A stretch of DNA of 10,052 nt from Campylobacterales bacterium (GTDB lineage Bacteria > Campylobacterota > Campylobacteria > Campylobacterales > SZUA-545). The stretch's first letter is position 1. Each line of letters begins with the position of its first letter. Location: positions 1-10,052 of the forward strand of contig JAOXRY010000273.1 in the NCBI GenBank assembly GCA_025800305.1. The letters are read 5' to 3'. Shown here one piece after another: positions 5,092 to 10,052 of the stretch. The notes beneath the pieces are model-generated. The model saw only the letters and a list, made by a program, of their open reading frames with translations. It had not been told where the DNA came from and made no database searches. The position numbers were made by a program, and so were the translations under genes.

Positions 5092-7191
5092 ATGAGTATT
5101 CAACTACTACATAAGACTCATGCTAGAGCTAGATACTATTGTGAATCTTTAAAAGAGAGTTTTAACCAGATAGAACTGGAAAAAGATCTAAAAAAGATTG
5201 ATGGCGTAACTGATGTAAGGATCAATCAAAAAGCTAAGTCGATTGTTTTCCAATATGAAAACACAAGCCTAGATTTAATTGAAGAAAAATTGAACTCTTT
5301 AGATATTGGAAAGTATCAAGTTTGTGACACTTTCTTAAGTGATAATATCGCTTGTTGTGTTGGTGAAGAGGAGCCTTCAAAAGCTGAGATCTATAAATCA
5401 GTAGGTGCTTTAGTTACAGAACCATTTATTACAAACGACTTGGTAAAGTGGGGAATTACAAGTCTTGCTTCAAGAAGTTTGCTAATAGAGGGAGCTAAGG
5501 AGCTTTTTAGTGAAGGGTTAACTTCAAAGGTTTTAGAATCAGCTGCTGTAGGTGTCTCTATTGCTAGAAAAGACTATCTTGCTGCCAATGGAACCAATGC
5601 AATGCTTGCTCTTGGAGAATACATAGAAGAGACTACTGTCCATAGAAGTGATGACTTAATTAAAGAACTTGCCAAGCCAAATGTAAAAGAAGCTTGGATA
5701 GAAGTTGAAAAAGATGGGAAAAAAGAACTAAAACAAGTTGATACTTCTACAATTAAAGTGGGAGATATTGTTGTTGTTGGAGCTGGTGATACTATCTCTA
5801 TTGATGGGCATATTATCAGTGGGAATGCTTCTGTTAACCAAGTCTCTATGACAGGTGAGAGTGAACCTATTCCTAAAGAAAGAGGAGATAGGGTAATTTC
5901 AGGAACTGTCGTTGAAGAGGGAAGAATTAAGATCTGGGCAGAACAAGTTGGAGAAGATACTGCAACAGCTAGGATTAAAAACTACATTGGTGCTAGTCTT
6001 AATGAAAAGTCAGCAGTTGGCTTAAAAGCAATTAAACTGGCAGATAAACTTGTTCCTGTAACTCTTGGTCTTGCTGGACTTTCTTATTTGATTAGTCGTG
6101 ATTTTGAGTCTGTTGCTTCTGTTTTACAAGCTGATTACTCTTGTGCTTTAAAATTGGCAACTCCTGTTGCTTTTAAAACTTCCATTGCCCAAGCTGGAAA
6201 AAATGGAATCATGATAAAAGGTGCAAAATCTATTGAGGCTTTATACGAAGCGGATACTTTTGTTTTTGATAAGACAGGAACACTAACCCATGGAGAGTTG
6301 GAAGTTGAATCTATTGATTCATTTGATGATGAGTGGAGTGAGAGTGAGATCTTAAACTTAACAGCTAGTGCAGAAGAACACTATTTTCATCCTGTGGCAG
6401 AAGCAATTGTCAATGCTGCAAAAAATAGAGGTTTTGTTCATATGCATCATGATGAGGTTGAATTTATAGTTGCCCATGGTGTTAGAACAACAGTAAATGG
6501 AAAAGAGGTTGTTATTGGAAGTCGTCATTTTTTAGAAGATGATGAAAAAATCAGCTTTAAAGGTCATAAAAGAAAAATCAACCAATATCTAAAAGATGGA
6601 AAAGTTGTTCTTTATGTTGGATATGACAAAAAGCTTTTAGGAACTATCTGTATGAAAGATAGTGTAAGAAAAAATGCAAAAGATATGATCACAAAACTAA
6701 AAGAACTTGGAGTCAAAAAGACTGTAATGTTAACAGGTGATGTGGAAGCAAAAGCACAAGCCTTGGCAGAGGAAATTGGAATTGATGAGGTTTATGCCAA
6801 TATGAAACCAACAGAAAAAGCAGAAATTGTTAAAAAGCTAAAAGATAAAGGAGCGAAAGTTGCCTTTATTGGTGATGGAATTAATGATGCACCAGCTTTA
6901 ATGAGTGCTACAGTTGGTATTAGCATGAGTAAAGGTGCAGATATTGCCAAAGCAACAGCAGATATTGGACTTTTAAGAGATGATATTGCTTCAGTTGTAG
7001 AAGCTAAAAAGATAGCTGTTGAGACTATGAAACTGATTAATGTAAACTTTAATGCGACAGTTGGAATCAATAGTATGATTTTACTAGGAGCAACAGCAGG
7101 AATGTTTAGTCCATTAACTACTGCTATTTTACATAATGGAACAACTATAGGATTATTGGCAAATTCTGTAAAGGGTGTAAGGATAAATTAA
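5092..7191 (+). CDS. P1B-type metal ATPase (P1B-6 / FezB-like candidate)
   Basis: A 699-residue heavy-metal P-type ATPase. In order: an N-terminal HMA_2-like domain without CxxC but with an Arg-rich first strand (HARARYY, about 10-16); the actuator domain with MTGES (about 253-257); the ion-path motif YSCALKLATP, where most P1B pumps have CPCALGLATP, so both the first Cys and the Pro are missing; the phosphorylation site DKTGT (about 393-397); HP (about 433); TGD (about 548); and GDGINDAP (about 594-601). All catalytic motifs are intact. The last helices carry Asn-rich NVNFNATVGINS and HNGTTIGLLANSVK in place of copper or zinc motifs. P1B-6 ATPases such as FezB have an Arg-rich N-terminal motif and are thought to load iron into ferrosomes. 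The context (ferritin-like protein, Fur box, HMA_2 protein) supports iron. Other metals such as Mn or Zn cannot be excluded. Confidence 0.9.
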   Translation: MSIQLLHKTHARARYYCESLKESFNQIELEKDLKKIDGVTDVRINQKAKSIVFQYENTSLDLIEEKLNSLDIGKYQVCDTFLSDNIACCVGEEEPSKAEIYKSVGALVTEPFITNDLVKWGITSLASRSLLIEGAKELFSEGLTSKVLESAAVGVSIARKDYLAANGTNAMLALGEYIEETTVHRSDDLIKELAKPNVKEAWIEVEKDGKKELKQVDTSTIKVGDIVVVGAGDTISIDGHIISGNASVNQVSMTGESEPIPKERGDRVISGTVVEEGRIKIWAEQVGEDTATARIKNYIGASLNEKSAVGLKAIKLADKLVPVTLGLAGLSYLISRDFESVASVLQADYSCALKLATPVAFKTSIAQAGKNGIMIKGAKSIEALYEADTFVFDKTGTLTHGELEVESIDSFDDEWSESEILNLTASAEEHYFHPVAEAIVNAAKNRGFVHMHHDEVEFIVAHGVRTTVNGKEVVIGSRHFLEDDEKISFKGHKRKINQYLKDGKVVLYVGYDKKLLGTICMKDSVRKNAKDMITKLKELGVKKTVMLTGDVEAKAQALAEEIGIDEVYANMKPTEKAEIVKKLKDKGAKVAFIGDGINDAPALMSATVGISMSKGADIAKATADIGLLRDDIASVVEAKKIAVETMKLINVNFNATVGINSMILLGATAGMFSPLTTAILHNGTTIGLLANSVKGVRIN

Positions 7192-7200
7192 AGAAACGAT

Positions 7201-7209
7201 TGCTATGAT
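7201..7209 (+). promoter_or_regulatory. Extended -10 promoter element
   Basis: TGCTATGAT matches the extended -10 pattern TGnTATAAT with one mismatch. No convincing -35 lies 17 bases upstream, as is common for sigma-70 promoters in Campylobacterota. Transcription would start near 7215-7217, giving a leader of about 23 bases before ATG 7239. Its last three bases overlap the Fur box, so Fur binding would block polymerase. Confidence 0.5.
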
Positions 7210-7225
7210 AATGATAATAAGTATC
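7207..7225 (+). promoter_or_regulatory. Fur box upstream of the third gene group
   Basis: GATAATGATAATAAGTATC matches the classical Fur consensus at 17 of 19 positions, failing only at 13 and 15. It sits in the 47-base gap after the ATPase gene, 13 bases before the ATG at 7239, and overlaps the extended -10. It marks the start of a separately promoted, iron-repressed unit, though read-through from the ATPase gene is also possible because no terminator is visible. Confidence 0.82.
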
Positions 7226-7238
7226 AAAAGGAAATATC

Positions 7239-7358
7239 ATGGCTTTCTTTCTTCCTGCAACAGCAATTTTAACTGCTGTTTTAACATATGAAACCGTAAA
7301 AGGGGCGAAGAAAAAGTATGATAGAAAAAAACAAAAACGAGAAAACAAAAGAAAGTAA
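7239..7358 (+). CDS. 39-residue membrane peptide with basic tail
   Basis: This small gene reads MAFFLPATAILTAVLTYETV, then a strongly basic tail rich in Lys and Arg (KGAKKKYDRKKQKRENKRK). It has one hydrophobic helix with positive charge on the cytoplasmic side. AAAAGGAA lies just upstream of ATG 7239, straight after the Fur box, so it is the first gene of the unit. It overlaps the next gene by 41 bases in another frame. The clear ribosome site and the clean helix-plus-positive-tail layout favour a real gene over chance. Function is unknown; its build resembles the other small membrane proteins of the cluster. It is below normal ORF length limits. Confidence 0.6.
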   Translation: MAFFLPATAILTAVLTYETVKGAKKKYDRKKQKRENKRK

Positions 7359-7575
7359 ACCTATAGCTGCTTACAAAACAATAGATCTTGATACTAAAAA
7401 AGAGTTGGCAAAAATAGGTATGACAGCTTCTTTAGGGATTACTGTTGCAACTTCTTTTAATATGAAAAATAAACTTATGAAGAATCTTCATGTAGGAGCA
7501 GGATTTGCTCTTGTTGGATTCTCTCTTTGGCACCATATGCTTTATCAGCCAACAGGAAAAGATAAAAAGAAATAG
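7318..7575 (+). CDS. Small two-helix membrane protein, His-containing
   Basis: An 85-residue protein with a charged N-terminal 30 residues (many Lys/Glu), then two hydrophobic segments at about 31-48 (LAKIGMTASLGITVATSF) and 57-76 (LHVGAGFALVGFSLWHHMLY), and a basic end. The second segment has His at its start and a His pair near its end, separated by about 13 residues with glycines between. That spacing is reminiscent of haem-binding helices in small membrane cytochromes such as DUF4405 or b561-like proteins, but it is only a hint. The start at ATG 7318 lies inside the preceding small gene, with GAAGAAAAAG upstream, so translation is probably coupled. The family is not recognised. It ends 71 bases before the next gene, where a new promoter may lie. 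Confidence 0.65.
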   Translation: MIEKNKNEKTKESKPIAAYKTIDLDTKKELAKIGMTASLGITVATSFNMKNKLMKNLHVGAGFALVGFSLWHHMLYQPTGKDKKK

Positions 7576-7598
7576 ATGTCAAAACTACCAATACATTT

Positions 7599-7607
7599 TG
7601 CTAGAAT
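7599..7607 (+). promoter_or_regulatory. Possible extended -10 before the DUF4198 gene
   Basis: TGCTAGAAT fits TGnTATAAT with one mismatch in the hexamer and lies 39 bases before ATG 7647 in the only real gap of this gene group. It shares its opening TGCTA with the element at 7201. A -35 is not evident. No good Fur box overlaps it (about 10 of 19 in the best register), so the downstream genes could be expressed independently of the 7207 site. Confidence 0.35.
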
Positions 7608-7646
7608 CATATTTTTATTTTCTACGAATATTTCCAAAGGAAAAAA

Positions 7647-8441
7647 ATGAAAAAACTATTGATTCTTAGTGTATTGGTATCGGTATTTGCCTCTTCTTTG
7701 TTGGCACACTTTCAACTGGTTTATACACCAAACACAGCACTTACAAGAGGTAAAAATATCCAGTTAAAAATCGTATTTACCCACCCTTTTGCAGATGAAC
7801 ATACAATGGATATGGCAGGTGTTGAAGAGTTTTATTCAATCACCAAGAAAAAAGGTAAAGTAGATCTGAGAAAAAGTCTTAAACCTATAACTTTTTATGG
7901 AAAATATGATTCAGGAAAAGGCTACAGTGTAAAGTATAAAGCAAGAAAAATGGGTGATCATATTCTTGTGATGAAACCAAAACCATATTACGTAAACGAT
8001 AAAGATATCTATATTCAGCAAATTACAAAAACGGTTATTAATGTTGCTGGTATGCCAAGTGGCTGGGATAAAGATCTTGGACTAAAAGCTGAGATTGTAC
8101 CTCTAACTAAGCCATATTCGATTTGGGCAGGAAGTACATTTACAGGGATTGTAAAATCCAATGGAAAACCAGTTGCCAATGCAGAGATAGATGTTGCTTA
8201 TTTAAACAGTAGTATTGATATGAAAAAGAATAAAATGGGAGAAGCTAGATACCAGTCTCCTCAAGACTCTTTTATCACTTTAAACATCAAAGCTGATAAA
8301 GATGGAAAGTTTACGTTTGGAATTCCAAAGGCAGGATTTTGGGGGTTTAGTGCGGTAGGAATAGGACCTGATACAACATATGATGGAAAACCTCTTAGCC
8401 AAGATGGTGTTATCTGGGTTGAAGCTAAAGAAATGAAATAA
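7647..8441 (+). CDS. Exported DUF4198 (NikK-like) metal-binding protein
   Basis: A 264-residue secreted protein. Residues 1-20 (MKKLLILSVLVSVFASSLLA) are a signal peptide, and cleavage after Ala20 would leave His21 as the new N-terminus (HFQLVYTP). An N-terminal AHF is typical of DUF4198 proteins, the family of the NikK component associated with nickel and cobalt uptake; a free N-terminal His is a strong metal ligand. The body looks beta-rich, with HPFADEHTMDMAGVEEFY near the start giving more His, Asp, Glu and Met, and a second beta-sandwich-like half (about 150-264) with AGSTFTGIVKSNGKPVANAEI and DKDGKFTFGIPKAGFWGFSA. It should act in the periplasm, passing a metal to or from a membrane partner. 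Here the neighbours point to iron at least as much as nickel. AAAGGAAA precedes the ATG. Confidence 0.8.
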   Translation: MKKLLILSVLVSVFASSLLAHFQLVYTPNTALTRGKNIQLKIVFTHPFADEHTMDMAGVEEFYSITKKKGKVDLRKSLKPITFYGKYDSGKGYSVKYKARKMGDHILVMKPKPYYVNDKDIYIQQITKTVINVAGMPSGWDKDLGLKAEIVPLTKPYSIWAGSTFTGIVKSNGKPVANAEIDVAYLNSSIDMKKNKMGEARYQSPQDSFITLNIKADKDGKFTFGIPKAGFWGFSAVGIGPDTTYDGKPLSQDGVIWVEAKEMK

Positions 8442-8450
8442 GGAATTGTC

Positions 8451-8996
8451 TTGAAATATTTAATTTTACTTTTTGTTGGAATCAGTTATCTCTCTTCTCA
8501 CGCAACTTTTTCAACAACAAAGGTTGTACAACCTCATGAAGCGATGGCTTACTATTTTACCCACGAAGATACTGAGATCTACAAAAAGAATATCATTCTT
8601 TCAAAATCTCAACATCAAAAAGCTCAACAACGTATTAAGACCAAAATCAAAAGTAAACTTCAACGATTCTATATTGCAGAACTAGATGGAAAGATCTTAG
8701 GTTATGGAGGATTAATAACAACAAATGTTCGTACAAAAGGTGCAACAATTTTAGTTGTTATGGACGCAGAAGGAAAGACAAAAGCTGTGGAAGTTTTAGC
8801 TTTTTTTGAACCGATGTCTTATTATCCAACAGAAAAGTGGCTTAATAGCTTTAATGAAAAGACAATAAAAGATGATTTGGTTTTAAGAGATACGGTTCCA
8901 GTAATTACAGGAGCAACATTGACCTCTGAAACATTGATAAAAGCAACAAAGACTATGTTAGCAGTCTGGGAAGAGTATTTTAATAAAGGAAACTAA
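8451..8996 (+). CDS. Exported FMN-binding domain protein (covalent flavin)
   Basis: A 181-residue protein with a hydrophobic signal sequence at 1-18 and an FMN-binding domain of the NqrC/RnfG/NosR type in the rest. Residues 153-158 are TGATLT, matching the ApbE flavinylation motif (S/T)GA(T/S)x(S/T); the final Thr158 is the expected attachment point of FMN. It is also preceded by the usual core strands (KILGYGGLITTN and GATILVVMDAEGKTKAVEVL). It would act as an electron carrier at the outer face of the inner membrane. The neighbours, a metal-binding DUF4198 protein and two membrane proteins, suggest it reduces a metal or passes electrons from the membrane to one. The start is TTG 8451, with AAGGAA nine bases upstream at the preceding stop. 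No apbE gene is in the window. Confidence 0.85.
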   Translation: MKYLILLFVGISYLSSHATFSTTKVVQPHEAMAYYFTHEDTEIYKKNIILSKSQHQKAQQRIKTKIKSKLQRFYIAELDGKILGYGGLITTNVRTKGATILVVMDAEGKTKAVEVLAFFEPMSYYPTEKWLNSFNEKTIKDDLVLRDTVPVITGATLTSETLIKATKTMLAVWEEYFNKGN

Positions 8997-9491
8997 TTGA
9001 AGTTTACGGTAACAAAAGATCTAACTTCAAGAGGTTATCTTTCTAATATACTGATACTTATTCTTATCTCTTTAGGGCTGTTTATTGTTTCTTATTCATA
9101 CTTTCAGATACATTCAGTTGGTTTTTTTCCCAGTGAGATTAAAAATAATATTTTAGGAAATGAAGAACTTTTTATAGAGCCTAAAAGCTTTATGCTTATC
9201 TTGGAAGAGATCCATATGGGGATTTTTGGATACATTGTGACAGCTGTCATTGTTTTGATGGTTTTTGTTCAAATAAAAAGATTGGAAAAGTTCTTTTATA
9301 GTGTTTCTTTGACAGTTATGGGATTGATACTTTTAGATAGTATATCTCAGCCACTTATTTTGGTGTGGGAGCCTTTTATCTATGGAAAGAGTATATTTTT
9401 CACCCTTTCAAACACCCTTCTTTTAATTCTTATTTGTATCTCTATTTCATATCTTTTAGGATTTCTAAATAAGCCTAAGAATGAAAAATAA
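8997..9491 (+). CDS. Four-helix membrane protein, first of a related pair
   Basis: A 164-residue protein with four hydrophobic segments (about 17-35, 74-92, 100-120 and 133-155). Between helices 1 and 2 lies a loop with LGNEELF (53-59), and helix 2 begins with His73 (LEEIHMGIFGYIV). The third helix ends in LLDSISQPLI (112-121). The same marks recur in the next gene, so the two are paralogues. The start TTG 8997 follows the previous stop directly, with AAAGGA at the right distance. The family is not recognised. In its setting it may be the membrane part of the flavin redox or metal uptake module; a DUF4405-like cytochrome role was considered, but it has too few histidines to argue for haem. 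Confidence 0.7.
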   Translation: MKFTVTKDLTSRGYLSNILILILISLGLFIVSYSYFQIHSVGFFPSEIKNNILGNEELFIEPKSFMLILEEIHMGIFGYIVTAVIVLMVFVQIKRLEKFFYSVSLTVMGLILLDSISQPLILVWEPFIYGKSIFFTLSNTLLLILICISISYLLGFLNKPKNEK

Positions 9492-9936
9492 AAATCTACA
9501 GATCTTAGTCATACTTTTTATAGTCCTTTGTGGGATCCAGCTTTTGAGTGGTATTGGGCTTTTCTTCTATAAAATTGGTTTTACCTATGAAATGGTTGGA
9601 GAGTATTTTCTAGGAAATGAAGATAAGTTTATTATGGCGAAAGAATTCAATGGACTGTTAGAGACCTCTATGTTTCACTTTGTTGGTCAACTGGGTGTAG
9701 GTTTTATAGTTGCTCACTTTATATTGTTTATCAAAGAAAAATCTAAATTGTTAATTGCTTCTGGATATCTTGTTTTGATTTTTGGATTGGTTGATATCCT
9801 CTCTCCTTATCTGATTATTAACTTTGGTGCTATCTTTGTCTGGTGGAAAATCATTGGATTTGTAGGATTTGAGATCTCAATGTTTTATATTTTAATAAAC
9901 TTACTCATCTCATTTAAAAACAATAAAGTCAGATAA
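9481..9936 (+). CDS. Four-helix membrane protein, second of a related pair
   Basis: A 151-residue protein with four hydrophobic segments (about 8-30, 66-86, 91-112 and 117-145). It shares with its upstream neighbour the loop LGNEDKF (44-50), a downstream LLE, a His at the start of helix 2 (66) and LVDILSPYLI (103-112) against LLDSISQPLI. A further His79 lies in the same helix (VGFIVAHF). It overlaps the previous gene by 11 bases, so the two are coupled and may form a heterodimer. The family is not recognised. Its 3' end overlaps a convergent minus-strand reading frame by 27 bases, and no GC-rich terminator is visible. Confidence 0.7.
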   Translation: MKNKNLQILVILFIVLCGIQLLSGIGLFFYKIGFTYEMVGEYFLGNEDKFIMAKEFNGLLETSMFHFVGQLGVGFIVAHFILFIKEKSKLLIASGYLVLIFGLVDILSPYLIINFGAIFVWWKIIGFVGFEISMFYILINLLISFKNNKVR

Positions 9937-10052
9937 GTTTTTACTTTTAATTAATCTATTTTCTTTATCGACAACAACCCAGCCTATGTTTTTTAGAGTT
10001 TTAAGGTAGTTTAGGGACTCTTTATATGGCATAACCGATATTCCAGTTGTCA
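9910..10052 (-). CDS. 3' end of a convergent gene, unidentified
   Basis: On the minus strand an open frame enters from the right edge and stops at TGA (9910-9912). The 46 visible residues include GISVMPYKESLNYLKTLKN, then IGWVVVDKENRLIKSKNL, with the Lys-rich composition and codon use of the other genes. The pattern of a helix followed by a short hairpin-like segment could be the end of a winged-helix domain, but this cannot be settled from a fragment. Apart from the 27-base overlap with the + strand gene, the 116 bases to the window end contain no competing + strand frame, which supports it. Confidence 0.5.
   Translation of the reverse strand, partial: TTGISVMPYKESLNYLKTLKNIGWVVVDKENRLIKSKNLSDFIVFK

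Larger units (their letters stand above)
182..9877. repeat. Dispersed over-represented palindrome AGATCT (31 copies)
   Basis: I counted 31 copies by eye, for example at 182, 221, 488, 509, 1281, 1441, 1591, 1667, 2038, 2097, 2353, 2464, 2798, 2822, 3068, 3389, 3510, 4566, 4731, 5184, 5387, 5930, 6347, 7383, 7862, 8072, 8575, 8692, 9017, 9500 and 9872. Rough expectation from base composition is about three. Only about 12 other GATC sites were seen. Copies occur as A|GAT|CT and AG|ATC|T, once as AGA|TCT, and one spans the stop codon of the Fur-family gene into the gap. Flanks beyond the hexamer show no fixed sequence. Confidence 0.75.

Noticed and set aside
6792..7070. Minus-strand frame of about 92 codons
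   Set aside because: It is antisense to the ATPase GDGINDAP region, which is certainly coding on the + strand.
7600..7620. Possible third Fur box before the DUF4198 gene
   Set aside because: The best register matches about 10 of 19 positions, close to what AT-rich background gives.
8473..8685. Second + strand frame inside the FMN-binding gene
   Set aside because: It is a shifted-frame translation of the same DNA; the FMN-binding frame has the signal peptide and the flavinylation motif.
9915..9943. Inverted repeat TAAAAAC/GTTTTTA between the convergent genes
   Set aside because: It has only one G-C pair, a 15-base loop and overlaps coding sequence; not convincing as a bidirectional terminator.

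Overview
The window looks like an iron-handling locus from a low-GC Gram-negative bacterium, most likely a member of the Campylobacterota (Arcobacter/Sulfurimonas-type). The basis is the strong AT bias, tight operons with one-base TAATG overlaps, frequent TTG/GTG starts, Fur-type regulation and the family mix. The assignment to phylum is an inference. Almost every gene can be tied to iron or another transition metal, and nearly everything is on the + strand.

Region 1 (1-3069): the tail of an unidentified upstream gene, a 40-residue FeoB-associated Cys-rich membrane protein (too short for routine ORF calling), an ABC ATPase, its membrane partner with a large non-membrane C-terminal half, and a Fur-family regulator. 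These are joined by 1-4 base overlaps and look like the end of a feo-type operon.

Region 2 (3087-7191): a good Fur box (15/19 to the classical consensus), then six tightly packed genes. They encode a small HMA_2-type domain protein, a DUF2202-type ferritin-like protein with a Gly-rich hydrophobic tail, a short membrane/coiled-coil protein, a protein whose layout resembles magnetosome protein MamC (Mms13), a second short membrane protein with an Asn-rich N-terminus, and a P1B-type ATPase with an Arg-containing N-terminal domain and YSC in place of CPC. HMA_2 protein plus such an ATPase is the core of fez (ferrosome) clusters, which build membrane-bound iron-storage compartments. Ferritin-like and MamC-like partners make this a possibly distinct version of that organelle system.

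Region 3 (7201-9936): a second, even better Fur box (17/19) overlapping an extended -10, then a 39-residue membrane peptide, an 85-residue membrane protein with conserved-looking histidines, a DUF4198 (NikK-like) periplasmic protein whose mature form should begin with His, an exported FMN-binding protein with a covalent flavinylation motif, and a tandem pair of related four-helix membrane proteins. I read the last four as a periplasmic metal-binding/flavin redox module that may feed iron uptake. The window ends in the 3' end of a convergent minus-strand gene.

A separate whole-window signal is the hexamer AGATCT. I counted 31 copies by eye, about ten times the expectation from base composition, accounting for 31 of about 43 GATC sites. 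It occurs in two codon phases and also outside genes. No tRNA, rRNA, CRISPR array or insertion sequence was seen, and there is no gene-free stretch over 300 bases.
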